In this document: positions 38,055-47,163 of the stretch, in pieces
Position numbering within the stretch: position 1 is the first letter of the stretch
Layout: the number at the start of each line of letters is the position of its first letter
From: Flavobacterium sp.
GTDB taxonomy: Bacteria > Bacteroidota > Bacteroidia > Flavobacteriales > Flavobacteriaceae
NCBI RefSeq assembly: GCF_004211145.1
Contig: NZ_SEBS01000001.1
Location: forward strand, 124,001-188,000
DNA: 64,000 nucleotides
Direction of reading: 5' to 3'
Translations under genes and position numbers: made by a program
The notes under the pieces: generated by a model
Seen by the model: only the letters and a program-made list of their open reading frames with translations
The model's database searches: none
Told to the model about the DNA's origin: nothing

Positions 38055-38330
38055 ATGAAACACCTGATCCGTATGTTGCTGAAAATTGCGCTGGTTCTTG
38101 CAGCAACGACGGCACTTTTAAAATTCAGCGTCGGGCCGGCCGAATCCATTGGTTTCAATTATTTCTCGGTGTTCATTTCACTTTTTATCCTGTTATTCTC
38201 GTTCGTGGTCCTCTTGATTCTCGTTCTCAAAAACATGCCGAACCGCGAAACTTGGGAAGAATTGAAACCGGAAATCCTACTGTTTTTCGCGGCTGTCGGC
38301 ATGATGGTATTGGCCGGCGTCATCAATTAG
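38055..38330 (+). CDS. Small three-TM membrane protein
   Basis: The 91-aa product is mostly hydrophobic, with helices near residues 6-24, 34-58 and 72-90 and a charged loop NMPNRETWEELKPE. It is not recognised. It starts 4 nt after the barrel-protein gene, which implies co-transcription. Confidence 0.65.
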   Translation: MKHLIRMLLKIALVLAATTALLKFSVGPAESIGFNYFSVFISLFILLFSFVVLLILVLKNMPNRETWEELKPEILLFFAAVGMMVLAGVIN

Positions 38331-38401
38331 ACGAGAAAAGATAGATTATCGCAAGGTCGACGCCGCACCAAATTCCCAAATCTCACCAGTTTTCACAAAC
38401 G

Positions 38402-38441
38402 ACTCAGGCACTCAGGCACTCAGGCACTCAGGCACTCAAGC
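38402..38441. repeat. Five tandem copies of an 8-bp unit (ACTCAGGC)
   Basis: Four exact copies are followed by a fifth with one change (ACTCAAGC) and then 12 A. The array lies 112 nt before the SDR start codon, in a 223-nt non-coding gap. It is prone to slippage and so to copy-number variation. Confidence 0.95.
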
Positions 38442-38553
38442 AAAAAAAAAAAACACATTGCTTCAAAACGAATCATTAATTTTTGTTAATTGCGGTTCCG
38501 TTAACAGCAATCCATTTTTCATCGGGCGAACTTTACGGTATAAAACATATATC

Positions 38554-39345
38554 ATGAGTTCTTTCATAGGAAAAACAGTAATTATAACGGGAGCCGGAAT
38601 GGGCCTCGGATTGGCAACGGCAAAAGTTCTGGCCGAAAAAGGAGCGAATTTGGCACTTGTCGATTACAATGCCAACGCACTTGAAAAAGCGAAAGCTGAA
38701 TTGCTTCAGATCAATCCCGAAGCGAGAATCCTGAATCTCGTCGCCGATACGTCAAACGAAGAAGCCGTAAAGGATTACGTCGAAAAAACGGTCGCCGAAT
38801 TCATCACGATCGACGGATTCTACAACAACGCGGGAATTGAAGGCAAGCAGGCGCCGCTGATTTCATACGACGTCGACATCTTCAAAAAAGTAATCGACAT
38901 CAATTTACTCGGCGTTTATTACGGATTGCGTTACGTGATTCCGGTCATGCAGAAAAACGGAGGCGGAAAAATCGTGAACGTCGCATCGGTGGGCGGAATC
39001 CGAGGCGTCGTAAACCAAACGCCGTACGTCGCGAGTAAACACGCGGTCTCAGGAATGACGAAAAACGCAGCGATCGAATATGGCAAGGACAATATTTATA
39101 CGAATGCGATTGCGCCCGGAGCGATTTTGACGCCGATGGTCGCCGAAGCGTTCAAGCAGGTAAATCCTTCCAACCCGAAAGCCGCCGAGATCGAATATGC
39201 CCAACGAAATCCGACGCGAAAGCTCGGTGATCCGGCCGACGTCGGGAACTTGGTCGCGTTCCTGTTAAGCGACGAATGTCGTTACGTGAACGGACAGACG
39301 ATCGCGATCGACGGAGGCGAATCCAATCTATACGGGAATTCGTAA
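38554..39345 (+). CDS. Short-chain dehydrogenase/reductase (SDR)
   Basis: I use the ATG at 38554 (263 aa; MSSFIGKTVIITGAGMGLG), where the family N-terminus begins, and not the 38458 frame, which runs through the promoter region. Classical SDR motifs are present: cofactor-binding TGAGMGLG, D after strand 2 (LVDYN, favouring NAD), NNAG, the catalytic serine in NVASVGG, and YVASK with catalytic Y and K. The C-terminal INGQ-like (YVNGQTIAIDGGESNLY) is standard. The substrate cannot be read from sequence. It is apparently a single-gene unit ended by the terminator at 39385. Confidence 0.9.
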   Translation: MSSFIGKTVIITGAGMGLGLATAKVLAEKGANLALVDYNANALEKAKAELLQINPEARILNLVADTSNEEAVKDYVEKTVAEFITIDGFYNNAGIEGKQAPLISYDVDIFKKVIDINLLGVYYGLRYVIPVMQKNGGGKIVNVASVGGIRGVVNQTPYVASKHAVSGMTKNAAIEYGKDNIYTNAIAPGAILTPMVAEAFKQVNPSNPKAAEIEYAQRNPTRKLGDPADVGNLVAFLLSDECRYVNGQTIAIDGGESNLYGNS

Positions 39346-39384
39346 TTGAGCAGACAACTCGTTTAAAAATATACCACTGGAATT

Positions 39385-39411
39385 GGCGATTGGAAACGGT
39401 CGCCTTTTTTT
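39385..39411 (+). terminator. Probable terminator after the SDR gene
   Basis: A GGCGA / TCGCC stem, extendable with G-U pairs, precedes seven T. Confidence 0.6.
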
Positions 39412-39495
39412 ATGCTCGGATTTTAAGATTTCGTACATAAAAAATGTAATTCGCTTTCATGCGATTGGCCGACCTTCATCGTTCAATTCCACGCC

Positions 39496-39918
39496 ATGAA
39501 AATTTTGTATCTGCCATTGCTTTTCGCGCTTTTCTGCCAATGCGCGACCAACGAAAAAACCGGGATCGTCTATGCCGGAAAGTTTGAAATCCTCAACAAG
39601 CGCGCGACGTCGGAACGATGGAACGCGTTGCTTTTAAAGAATGGATTCGACAAGACGTTGCAGACACTCAAAATCCGAAAGGCGCGCGATCCTGAGACTG
39701 AGCAAACATTCTATTACCTATTCGGGGAAACCGCCGACAATTCGTTCAAGATCGCCACGATATTGTCGCGCGAGAAAAACTATTTCTATCTGCCCAAAAA
39801 TCCTGAGTACGTGACCTGCAATTGTCTCGAAGGTTCGCCGATGCGCGTCGGGAACCGTTGGATTTGTGAAACGCAGGGCGAGGAAGAATGTGAGGAAACG
39901 ATTGTCGCGGCCAAGTGA
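39496..39918 (+). CDS. Small secreted or lipo-protein, unknown
   Basis: The 140-aa product has an N-terminal hydrophobic segment (MKILYLPLLFALFCQC) with cysteines at 14 and 16, so it may be a lipoprotein, although neither has a classical lipobox. The remainder is a compact alpha/beta domain (ERWNALLLKNGFDKTLQTLKI; FKIATILSREKNYFYLP) with a Cys-rich end (CNCLEGSP, WICETQGEEECEE). Not recognised. Confidence 0.6.
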   Translation: MKILYLPLLFALFCQCATNEKTGIVYAGKFEILNKRATSERWNALLLKNGFDKTLQTLKIRKARDPETEQTFYYLFGETADNSFKIATILSREKNYFYLPKNPEYVTCNCLEGSPMRVGNRWICETQGEEECEETIVAAK

Positions 39919-39928
39919 AATCCACAAC

Positions 39929-40483
39929 TTAATGATTTTGGTAAAACGAATCGAACGGTTCCCATTTTCCGTCGAGGAATTTTTGTATTTCTTCCTTTTT
40001 TATTAAGGAAGGAAACTGAATATATCGGACGACGCCTTCAGGATCGACCATGATCGCCATCGGATACATGATTTGCTTGAGTCCGTCGGAGCGAAGTTTC
40101 GTGATTTTGCGTTTGTCGGACGCGACGATCAGAGTCGTAGACAATTTCTGCTTGGCGAAACTTGCTGCCGTTTTTAGCGAATCTTCTTGAGCGAGGTTGA
40201 TGAAATACAAATTCTTGACACCTTTAAAATCCTGCTGCAAGCGCTCGAGATATTTCATTCCGACGTTACATTGCACGCAGTTCGGAACCCAAAGATTGAT
40301 CACGAGGAATTTGCCTTCGAGTTTTTTGTCCTGAGGCGCGTTGATTGCCCAACTGTCGATTTTGATATCGGCGACGGTGTTCAACCTTATGTAATAGGTC
40401 GGGATTTCGCGAAGTGGTCTCGGTTCCTGTGAGAAAACGAGATTTACGGTTAGGAGTGCGAGTGCGATCAGGTATTTTCTCAT
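39929..40483 (-). CDS. TlpA/thioredoxin-like secreted thiol-disulfide protein
   Basis: The start at 40483 (184 aa) gives a signal peptide (MRKYLIALALLTVNLVFSQ); the frame extends to 40570 through the upstream gene's end. The thioredoxin fold is seen in GKFLVINLWVPNCVQCNVGM, where CVQC is the redox pair, the cis-Pro region MYPMAIMVDPEG and the final helix. CVQC is an unusual CxxC pair compared with the CGPC of typical TlpA. It likely works as a periplasmic reductase or oxidase for an exported partner. It starts 10 nt after the barrel gene at 40494 and is probably co-transcribed with it. Confidence 0.8.
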   Translation of the reverse strand: MRKYLIALALLTVNLVFSQEPRPLREIPTYYIRLNTVADIKIDSWAINAPQDKKLEGKFLVINLWVPNCVQCNVGMKYLERLQQDFKGVKNLYFINLAQEDSLKTAASFAKQKLSTTLIVASDKRKITKLRSDGLKQIMYPMAIMVDPEGVVRYIQFPSLIKKEEIQKFLDGKWEPFDSFYQNH

Positions 40484-40493
40484 TTTAGCGAAC

Positions 40494-41054
40494 TTAAAAA
40501 ATGCTGTAACCGACAAGGAATTTCGCGTAACCGTTGTGGACATCATACGGTCCCGTTTGAAAATCGACAATATTTTCCATCGCGGGCGTAAGTCCTTGAT
40601 AAATACCGAATTCGAAAAAGAGTTTGTTTATCGTGAACCCGGTTCCGAGGTTAAAACCGATTTCAGCTCTCTTGGCGGGCGCATCGTTCACGCGAACCGA
40701 CAATTGCGGGCCTGCGATCAGGTAAATTTTGTTCCAGAATTTGAAATCCATGGGTACGTTCACGTACGAAAGTTTGGTGTCGAGTTCTTTAATCGAATTT
40801 TCATAGTAGCCGGTCGTTTTCGTCCGATCGCCTACTTGTGCGAAGTTGAGTCCGGGTCGGAACGCAATCGTCGGGTTCAGCGGAATCTCGTAGTTCGCGC
40901 CGATGTTCATTCCAAACGATTGTTCGCCCGAAACCTGTTTGTAAATTCCTTTTGTGAAAAGCGAATAATTCACGCCAACGAATGCGTTGAGTTTATTCTG
41001 AGCGAAGGCCGACCCAATGGACGAAATCAATAGAAGAGTAAAGATTCTTTTCAT
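40494..41054 (-). CDS. Outer-membrane beta-barrel protein (PorT/OmpA-barrel-like)
   Basis: The start at 41054 (186 aa) yields the signal peptide MKRIFTLLLISSIGSAFAQ. Strands with alternating polarity follow (LNAFVGVNYSLFTKG, FGMNIGANYEIPLNPTIAFRPGLNF, LSYVNVPMDFKFWNKIYLIAGPQLSV, RAEIGFNLGTGFTINKLFFEFGIYQGL), ending in YAKFLVGYSIF. This fits the eight-strand 'PorT family / outer membrane beta-barrel' proteins common in Bacteroidetes. The role is unknown; it may be a partner of the thiol protein. Confidence 0.8.
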   Translation of the reverse strand: MKRIFTLLLISSIGSAFAQNKLNAFVGVNYSLFTKGIYKQVSGEQSFGMNIGANYEIPLNPTIAFRPGLNFAQVGDRTKTTGYYENSIKELDTKLSYVNVPMDFKFWNKIYLIAGPQLSVRVNDAPAKRAEIGFNLGTGFTINKLFFEFGIYQGLTPAMENIVDFQTGPYDVHNGYAKFLVGYSIF

Positions 41055-41216
41055 CAATATGGTTTTGGCGCAATTTATATTTTTTTCGCAAACGACCATC
41101 AATCCACATCGAATCAAATGGTTAGCAATATGAGCGAAACCTCAGATTCCCGATTATAAAATGTTGATTACAAGACAGTTTTCATTACATTTACCGAAAT
41201 CATCAAATCATCAATC

Positions 41217-42674
41217 ATGAAAAAATCAAACATTCAAAAGCTGTTTTTCGGCATTTTCTGTTTCGTCGGAATTTCGGCAAACCTCATCGGCCAAACCAAA
41301 CCCGAGAAAATCAACCAACTCATACAAGCCTACGCCGACCAAGGCAAATTCAACGGATCGGCGTTGGTCAGCGAAAACGGTTCGGTGATTTTCAAGAAAG
41401 GTTTCGGCCAGGCCAACATGGAATGGGATATCGCCAACGCGCCCGACACCAAACACCGGCTCGGATCGATCACCAAACAATTTACGGCCGCGCTCGTTTT
41501 GCAATTGGTCGAAAAAGGAAAGCTCGACCTCAACGCTCCGATTTCAAAATATTTGCCCGATTATCCGAAAGCTACGGGCGATAAAATCACGCTGCACCAC
41601 TTGCTCACGCACACGTCGGGCGTTCCGAGTTATACGTCGTTCCCGAATTTCTTCAGCGAAACGAGTCGCGATTATTACAGCCCAAAAGATTTCGTGAAAT
41701 TATTCTGCGATCTGCCACTCGAATTTGCGCCCGGCGAAAAATTCAATTACAGCAATTCGGGATATTTTCTGATCGGTTATATCATTGAAACCGTGACGGG
41801 AAAATCGTACGAAACTTGTCTGCAGGAAAACATTTTTACACCGTTGCAGATGAACGACACTGGTTTCGACCACCACGAAAATATCCTCAAACACCGCGCT
41901 TCGGGCTACGAGAAAAAGCCTGGCGGTTACGTCAACGCCAATTATCTTGACATGGCTTTGCCGTATGCGGCGGGATCTATGTACTCGACGGTCGAGGATT
42001 TGTATCGTTGGGATCAGGCATTATATAAGGATAAAGTGTTGTCGGCAAAATCGCGCGATCTCATGTTCTCGAAACATTTTCCTGCCTGGGGCGAACATTA
42101 CGGTTACGGCTGGTCAATCGCCGACATCGACGGTTTCAAGCCCAACGCGAAGATCAACATTACCGAACACGGAGGCGGAATCAACGGTTTCAACACCATC
42201 ATTTCGCGAATCACTACCGACAAAAATCTCGTGGTTTTGCTCAACAATACCGGAAGCGCGCCGCTGGGCAAGGTGAACGAAGCGATCCGGAATATCTTAT
42301 ATGGAAAGCCGTATGAAATGCCGAAACGCTCGATCGCCGACGCATTGCTTCCAATCATTCACAAATCAAACGTCGCCGACGCCAAAGCGAAATTCATCGA
42401 ACTTAAAAAATCGAACGACTATGCGCTGGACGAAAGTGAGATGAACCGGTTGGGATACGAATTGCTCAGCACGGGAAAAATCGCCGACGCCATCGAAATC
42501 TTTAAACTCAATGTCGAATCGTTCCCGAAATCGGGCAATGCTTACGACAGCCTCGGAGAAGCTTACCTAAAAAACGGCAACAAGGATTTGGCGATCGCGA
42601 ACTACAAAAAATCAATTGCGCTCGATCCGACGAACGAGAACGGGAAAAAAGTATTGGCCGAGATTACAAAGTAG
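41217..42674 (+). CDS. Beta-lactamase-fold serine hydrolase with C-terminal TPRs
   Basis: The 485-aa secreted protein (signal ending LIGQ) has the penicillin-binding/class C motifs: SxxK as S84-I-T-K87, YxN as Y178-S-N180, and HGG-type EHGGGING. LTHTSGVPSY is typical of the family. Members act as D-amino-acid peptidases, esterases or amidases; they are usually not true beta-lactamases. The last 110 residues contain one or two tetratricopeptide repeats (ADAIEIFKLNVESFPKSGNAYDSLGEAYL; DLAIANYKKSIALDP). This arrangement occurs in Flavobacteriaceae. A class C resistance enzyme is unlikely given the TPR tail. Confidence 0.88.
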   Translation: MKKSNIQKLFFGIFCFVGISANLIGQTKPEKINQLIQAYADQGKFNGSALVSENGSVIFKKGFGQANMEWDIANAPDTKHRLGSITKQFTAALVLQLVEKGKLDLNAPISKYLPDYPKATGDKITLHHLLTHTSGVPSYTSFPNFFSETSRDYYSPKDFVKLFCDLPLEFAPGEKFNYSNSGYFLIGYIIETVTGKSYETCLQENIFTPLQMNDTGFDHHENILKHRASGYEKKPGGYVNANYLDMALPYAAGSMYSTVEDLYRWDQALYKDKVLSAKSRDLMFSKHFPAWGEHYGYGWSIADIDGFKPNAKINITEHGGGINGFNTIISRITTDKNLVVLLNNTGSAPLGKVNEAIRNILYGKPYEMPKRSIADALLPIIHKSNVADAKAKFIELKKSNDYALDESEMNRLGYELLSTGKIADAIEIFKLNVESFPKSGNAYDSLGEAYLKNGNKDLAIANYKKSIALDPTNENGKKVLAEITK

Positions 42675-42676
42675 CT

Positions 42677-43030
42677 TTAATAACGGTTGCGAAACCACAC
42701 TTTTTGCCATTCTCTTTTGAGGACTAAAAACGCCACTTCGCCTGCGAGTTCTGAGATGTCCGATCCGTCGAGTTGCTTGACTTGATCTTCGGACACGTCG
42801 ATTATGTAAAGTAGGTTCAGGTATTCCGCGAATTTATATTGTATGAGCCGATATATCTTTTCGTGCAGTTGTACTTTGAGTTCGTTCGGCTTCGTGCTTT
42901 TCGGAAAATCGACGGGTTCGTTCGCGAGGTTGAAATCCTTGTTCAGTTGCTCGATGAGCTTGAGGTAGAGATTCTCATTTTCAGCTTCGGCCAAAAGTGA
43001 ATCGAACGAAATGGGCGCGATGAAACTCAT
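42677..43030 (-). CDS. Hypothetical protein, 117 aa, downstream of polyprenyl synthetase
   Basis: The largely helical cytosolic protein (LLAEAENENLYLKLIEQLNKDFNL; IYRLIQYKFAEYLNLLYIIDVSEDQVKQL; VAFLVLKREWQKVWFRNRY) has no recognised domain. It overlaps the polyprenyl synthetase gene by 4 nt (ATGA), so it is translationally coupled. It looks conserved in flavobacterial prenyl-synthase operons by recollection. It converges with the serine hydrolase gene with only a 2-nt gap. Confidence 0.7.
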   Translation of the reverse strand: MSFIAPISFDSLLAEAENENLYLKLIEQLNKDFNLANEPVDFPKSTKPNELKVQLHEKIYRLIQYKFAEYLNLLYIIDVSEDQVKQLDGSDISELAGEVAFLVLKREWQKVWFRNRY

Positions 43031-43995
43031 ACGTTGCGTTCCATTAATTTAATCCCGAATTGGCGTAACGCCGCTTTCTTCCCGCTCGAAATATCCATTC
43101 TTTCCAGTGTTTCGAATGCCTTGAACGTATAGTCTTTTATGGCGTTTTGGGTCGCTTCGGACGCGCCGCTCGCATTGAAAAGTTCCTTGACCGAATTGAT
43201 CTTATCGCTCGGATCGGCCGGGCTTATCGAATACAAATCCTGCAATTGTTTCTTGTCGCGCGCGTTCGCAAGTGCTTTCAAGTACAAGTATGTTTTTTTG
43301 TTTTCGATGATGTCGCCTCCGACTTGTTTCCCGAATGTTTCCGGATCGCCGAACGCGTCGAGGTAATCGTCCTGAAGTTGGAACGCGATGCCCAAATTAC
43401 ATCCGAAATCGTAGATCAAATCGCAATTTTCGACCGAAGTCTGCGCGATGATCGCTCCCATTTTCATGGCCGCGCCAACCAAAACCGCGGTCTTGTATTC
43501 GATCATTTTAAGATATTCGGGAATCGTCACATCGTCACGCGTTTCAAAATCGACATCCCATTGCTGGCCTTCGCAGACTTCGATCGCGGTCTTGCTGAAC
43601 AACTTCGCGAGATCGCGGAAAACTGTCGGTTCGTATTGTTCGAAATATTGGTAGGCGAGAATCAGCATCGCATCGCCCGAGAGAATTCCCGTGTTGATGT
43701 CCCAACGTTCGTGCACCGTTTCGTTTCCACGTCTCAACGGCGCGTCGTCCATTATATCGTCGTGGACAAGCGAAAAATTATGAAACATTTCAACGGCCAA
43801 AGCCGCCGGTAAAGCGCGTTCGAAAGGCGTTTCGAAAATGTCGGCCGACATGAGCGTCAAAATCGGGCGCATGCGTTTCCCGCCGAGTCCGATTATGTAA
43901 TCGACAGGCTCGTACAAATTTTTAGGTTCCTTGAGCAAGACCTGTTTGTCAAGATAAGCGGTAAACGATTCTCGGTAATGGCTAACGGTATGCAT
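43027..43995 (-). CDS. Polyprenyl (E-isoprenyl) diphosphate synthase
   Basis: I use the ATG at 43995 (322 aa; MHTVSHYRESF). The frame reaches 44058 but adds 21 basic residues before the family start. First Asp-rich motif: LVHDDIMDDAPLRRG. Second: QLQDDYLDAFGDPETFGKQVGGD. Basic RMRP near residue 41 and GGKR bind diphosphate. It condenses isopentenyl diphosphate with an allylic diphosphate to form the chain for isoprenoid quinones or related lipids (chain length unknown). It is coupled to the 117-aa gene by 4-nt overlap. The divergent TetR gene lies 148 nt away. Confidence 0.93.
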   Translation of the reverse strand: MHTVSHYRESFTAYLDKQVLLKEPKNLYEPVDYIIGLGGKRMRPILTLMSADIFETPFERALPAALAVEMFHNFSLVHDDIMDDAPLRRGNETVHERWDINTGILSGDAMLILAYQYFEQYEPTVFRDLAKLFSKTAIEVCEGQQWDVDFETRDDVTIPEYLKMIEYKTAVLVGAAMKMGAIIAQTSVENCDLIYDFGCNLGIAFQLQDDYLDAFGDPETFGKQVGGDIIENKKTYLYLKALANARDKKQLQDLYSISPADPSDKINSVKELFNASGASEATQNAIKDYTFKAFETLERMDISSGKKAALRQFGIKLMERNV

Positions 43996-44091
43996 GGCGT
44001 AATTTGCCGCTAAGGTAAACCTTTGGCGCGGTTTGGCAAAAGCAGTAAGATTCGGCAATGTTAAATAATTGTGAATACTTTGGAAACTATT

Positions 44092-44121
44092 TTTGTGTCA
44101 AAAGTTTCCGCTCTAACTTTG
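44092..44121 (+). promoter_or_regulatory. Promoter of the TetR-efflux operon
   Basis: A -33 TTTG at 44092-44095, an 18-nt spacer and an exact -7 box TAACTTTG at 44114-44121; the ATG follows 22 nt later. Since the regulator is the first gene, autoregulation is likely. Confidence 0.65.
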
Positions 44122-44143
44122 CCCCCGATTTAACCCAAAGAAA

Positions 44144-44737
44144 ATGAAAGAGAAAATTGTCGCACGGGCAACCGAGATGTTCTTGAAGTACGGCTTCAAG
44201 AGCATTACGATGGACGATATCGCCAATGATATGGGTATTTCCAAGAAGACGATCTACAAATATTTCATCAACAAGGAAGTGTTGATCGTCGAGGCGACCG
44301 AAACCGTCCACGTCCATGTGAACCAAACGATCGAATCGGTGATCGCGCAGAACTTCAATCCGGTCGAAGAAAATTTCCAGGTCCGAAAAGTGTTCGAAGG
44401 GATTTTCCAGGTTTCAGATACGTCCCCGCTTTACCAATTGAAAAAACATTACCCTGAAATTTATCACCTCACGATGTCTCAGGAACAGCACGAATGTGTG
44501 CGCTACATGCGTCACAACATTGACCGAGGCATAGAACTCGGGTATTATCGCCCCGACACCGACGTCGAAAACTCGATCCGATTCTACTGGACGCTCATCA
44601 CCAACGTAAACGAAACCGTACAGCTCGAAAGAGACGCAAAAGTCCTCGAACTGGCTGCCCTGATCTATCATACTCGCGCCATTGCTACCCAAAAAGGCGT
44701 CGATGAACTCGAAAAACAACTATCAATCAATGCGTAA
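44144..44737 (+). CDS. TetR-family transcriptional regulator of the efflux operon
   Basis: The 197-aa product has an N-terminal TetR helix-turn-helix: ATEMFLKYGFKSITMDDIANDMGISKKTIYKYFINKE (in two parts). A helical ligand-binding domain follows (about 60-190) with no family-specific motif. It is the first gene of the operon that continues with an outer-membrane channel, an adaptor and an RND pump; its stop codon is 4 nt before the channel's start codon at 44742. It should repress the operon and be released by a pump substrate. Confidence 0.92.
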   Translation: MKEKIVARATEMFLKYGFKSITMDDIANDMGISKKTIYKYFINKEVLIVEATETVHVHVNQTIESVIAQNFNPVEENFQVRKVFEGIFQVSDTSPLYQLKKHYPEIYHLTMSQEQHECVRYMRHNIDRGIELGYYRPDTDVENSIRFYWTLITNVNETVQLERDAKVLELAALIYHTRAIATQKGVDELEKQLSINA

Positions 44738-44741
44738 CACT

Positions 44742-46079
44742 ATGAAAAAAATCCTCTCAATATTAACCTTGCTTTTGGTCGTTTCGGCCAGCGCCCAGCA
44801 AAAACCGCTGACGCTGAAAGACGCGATCAATTACGCGCTCCAAAACAAGGCCGATTCCAAGAAAGCCAAACTCGATGTCGAGAACAGCGAATATGAAATC
44901 CAGGACGTGCGTTCTCAGGCGCTTCCGCAACTTTCAGGAAATGGAAATCTCACTTACAACCCAATTCTGCAGAACAGCGCGCTTCCCGGAGAGTTCTTTG
45001 GACAGCCTGCGGGAACGATCGTTTTGGTTCCGTTCGGGCAAAAATGGAGCTCGACCGCGGGATTGGCATTAACTCAAAACGTGTTCGACATGTCAGTGTT
45101 TACGGGTTTGAAAGCCGCGAAATCAACACGTGAATTCTACCTTATAAATGCCACGCTTACGGACGAACAAGTCATCGAAAGAGTCGCAACCGCTTATTAC
45201 GAAGTTTTCGTCGCGCAGGAAAGACTCGCCGTGAGCGACAGCACATACAACAACACGAACAGGACGCGCGGCGTGATTCAAGGCCAGCTCGATAACGGTT
45301 TAGCGAAAAGAATCGACCTTGACCGAACCGTCGTAAAACTCAACAACAACGACACCGAACGCCAAAAAGCCAGGGTTCAGGTGATCTTGAACGAGAACGC
45401 GTTGAAGTTTCTCATCGGAATGCCTGTCGAGACGCCGATCGTACTCGCCAAAGACGACATGTCGGTCAAGCCAATTGAACTTGAAACTAAACCCGATGTT
45501 ACGCAACTCGTCGAATTTCAGCTCATGAAAAAGGAAGAACAGTTGCTCGAATTCCAGAAGAAATCGAAGATCGCGGCTTTTTATCCGACGCTTGCCTTGG
45601 CTGCGAATTACAACTATCAAGGTCTCGGAAACCAATTCCCTTGGGGCGGAAAACCCGCTGACGGCGTGTATTGGTCCGATTATTCTTCGATCGGGATGAA
45701 CTTGAAGATTCCGATTTTCACAGGTTTCGGAAACCGCGCGAAAGTCAGCAAGGCCGATGTCGAACTTAGAAAACAACAGGTCGATATCGAAGATACGAAA
45801 CTGCGGTTGTCGAAAGATTACGAAGACGCCGTGGCAAACATCCGCAGCAACTTGTCGACTCTTGAAAACCAACGCGCGAACTCGACTTTGGCACAATCGG
45901 TACTCAACGACACGCGCAACAATTACTTCAATGGATTGGCGACATTGACCGATCTGCTCGAAGCCGAGAACGAATTGACGACGGCCGCGAATAACTACAA
46001 CTCGGCGTTGCTCGAATACAAAAAAGCCGAAATCAAACTCTACAAATCAAAAGGAGAACTCAAAAACCTAACAAACTAA
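44742..46079 (+). CDS. TolC-family outer-membrane efflux channel
   Basis: I prefer the ATG at 44742 (446 aa; signal MKKILSILTLLLVVSASAQQ) over the in-frame ATG at 44730, which overlaps the TetR stop. Long alpha-helical hairpin repeats of the OEP fold are visible (TLKDAINYALQNKADSKKAKLDVE; RVATAYYEVFVAQERLAVSD; KRIDLDRTVVKLNNNDTERQKARVQ; TLTDLLEAENELTTAANNYN). The protein forms a trimeric channel through the outer membrane for the adaptor/RND pair encoded next (3-nt gap). Confidence 0.93.
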   Translation: MKKILSILTLLLVVSASAQQKPLTLKDAINYALQNKADSKKAKLDVENSEYEIQDVRSQALPQLSGNGNLTYNPILQNSALPGEFFGQPAGTIVLVPFGQKWSSTAGLALTQNVFDMSVFTGLKAAKSTREFYLINATLTDEQVIERVATAYYEVFVAQERLAVSDSTYNNTNRTRGVIQGQLDNGLAKRIDLDRTVVKLNNNDTERQKARVQVILNENALKFLIGMPVETPIVLAKDDMSVKPIELETKPDVTQLVEFQLMKKEEQLLEFQKKSKIAAFYPTLALAANYNYQGLGNQFPWGGKPADGVYWSDYSSIGMNLKIPIFTGFGNRAKVSKADVELRKQQVDIEDTKLRLSKDYEDAVANIRSNLSTLENQRANSTLAQSVLNDTRNNYFNGLATLTDLLEAENELTTAANNYNSALLEYKKAEIKLYKSKGELKNLTN

Positions 46080-46082
46080 GCC

Positions 46083-47147
46083 ATGAAAAAATCAATAATC
46101 TATATCATCGTCACCGTCGCGGTTATCGCCTTGATCGCTTTTGTCCTGACGAAAAACAAGGCGAAAAACGAAGAGGAACAAGCCATCGTTTCCAAGAAAA
46201 ACGCAACAATCGCCGTCCGTGTCGACACGGTCGCGACAAAAGCGATCTCGACCGATTTCGTGTCGAACGGAAATTTCATGCCGTCACAGGAATTGAAATT
46301 CTCGGCTGAGAACGCAGGCCGTGTCACGAAGGTTTTGGTCGATGAAGGTTCGTCGGTGAGAATCGGGCAAACACTTGCGATCATCAAGGGCGACAAACTT
46401 TCGGTCGATGTGCAAAGCGCGCGTGCCGAATACCAAAACGCGGTTACTGACGCCCAACGTTACGAAAGTGCGTTTAAAACGGGCGGTGTCACGAAACAAC
46501 AGGTCGACAAATCGAAAGTGGATCTGGCAACCGCGAAAGCGAAATTGGACCAATCGAATATTTCTTTGGGCGATGCGACGATCAAGTCGACGATCAACGG
46601 AATCGTCAATAAAAGAATGATCGAACCGGGATCAGTCGTTTCTCCGGGAACCGAACTTTTCGAACTCGTGAACGTATCGAAACTGAAACTGACCGTGACC
46701 GTCGACGAAGGCCAAATCCCGTCGTTGCAACTCGGAAATCCCGTGAAAGTCAAGGCGAGCGTTTATCCTGACAAGGAATTCCAGGGCAAGATCACGTTCA
46801 TCGCGCCGAAAGCCGACGAATCGTTGAATTTCCCTGTAGAAATCGAAATCGCGAACAACCCGAACAACGAACTCAAAGCCGGAATGTATGGAACGGCCGA
46901 ATTCGGAAAAGCGAAAGGAGCTGACCGACCGATCCGCGTCATCGCGAGAACGGCGTTTGTCGGAGGCGTGAATTCAGGACAGGTTTTCGTCGTGAAAGAC
47001 GGAACGGCGACTTTGAAGAAAATCACTCCGGGACGAATCCTCGGAACGAACGTAGAAGTGCTCAATGGTTTGACCGACGGCGAAATCGTCGTGACATCGG
47101 GCCAGATCAACTTGACAAACGGCGCCAAAGTTTCGATCATCAACTAG
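46083..47147 (+). CDS. RND efflux periplasmic adaptor (HlyD/MFP family)
   Basis: The 354-aa product has an N-terminal membrane anchor (SIIYIIVTVAVIALIAFVL). The lipoyl/barrel-sandwich half-motifs are GRVTKVLVDEGSSVRIGQTLAII and DATIKSTINGIVNKRMIEPGSVVSPGTELFELV, flanking a helical hairpin (AEYQNAVTDAQRYES ... DLATAKAKLDQSN). A beta-barrel domain (LTVTVDEGQIPSLQLGNPVKVK) and a membrane-proximal domain follow. It links the RND pump to the TolC-like channel. There is a 16-nt gap to the pump gene. Confidence 0.93.
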   Translation: MKKSIIYIIVTVAVIALIAFVLTKNKAKNEEEQAIVSKKNATIAVRVDTVATKAISTDFVSNGNFMPSQELKFSAENAGRVTKVLVDEGSSVRIGQTLAIIKGDKLSVDVQSARAEYQNAVTDAQRYESAFKTGGVTKQQVDKSKVDLATAKAKLDQSNISLGDATIKSTINGIVNKRMIEPGSVVSPGTELFELVNVSKLKLTVTVDEGQIPSLQLGNPVKVKASVYPDKEFQGKITFIAPKADESLNFPVEIEIANNPNNELKAGMYGTAEFGKAKGADRPIRVIARTAFVGGVNSGQVFVVKDGTATLKKITPGRILGTNVEVLNGLTDGEIVVTSGQINLTNGAKVSIIN

Positions 47148-47163
47148 CCCTAAACCAACAAAT

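Noticed and set aside
41217..42674. Beta-lactamase resistance gene
   Set aside because: SxxK/YxN/HGG motifs are shared by many serine hydrolases; the TPR tail and context fit a generic secreted hydrolase.
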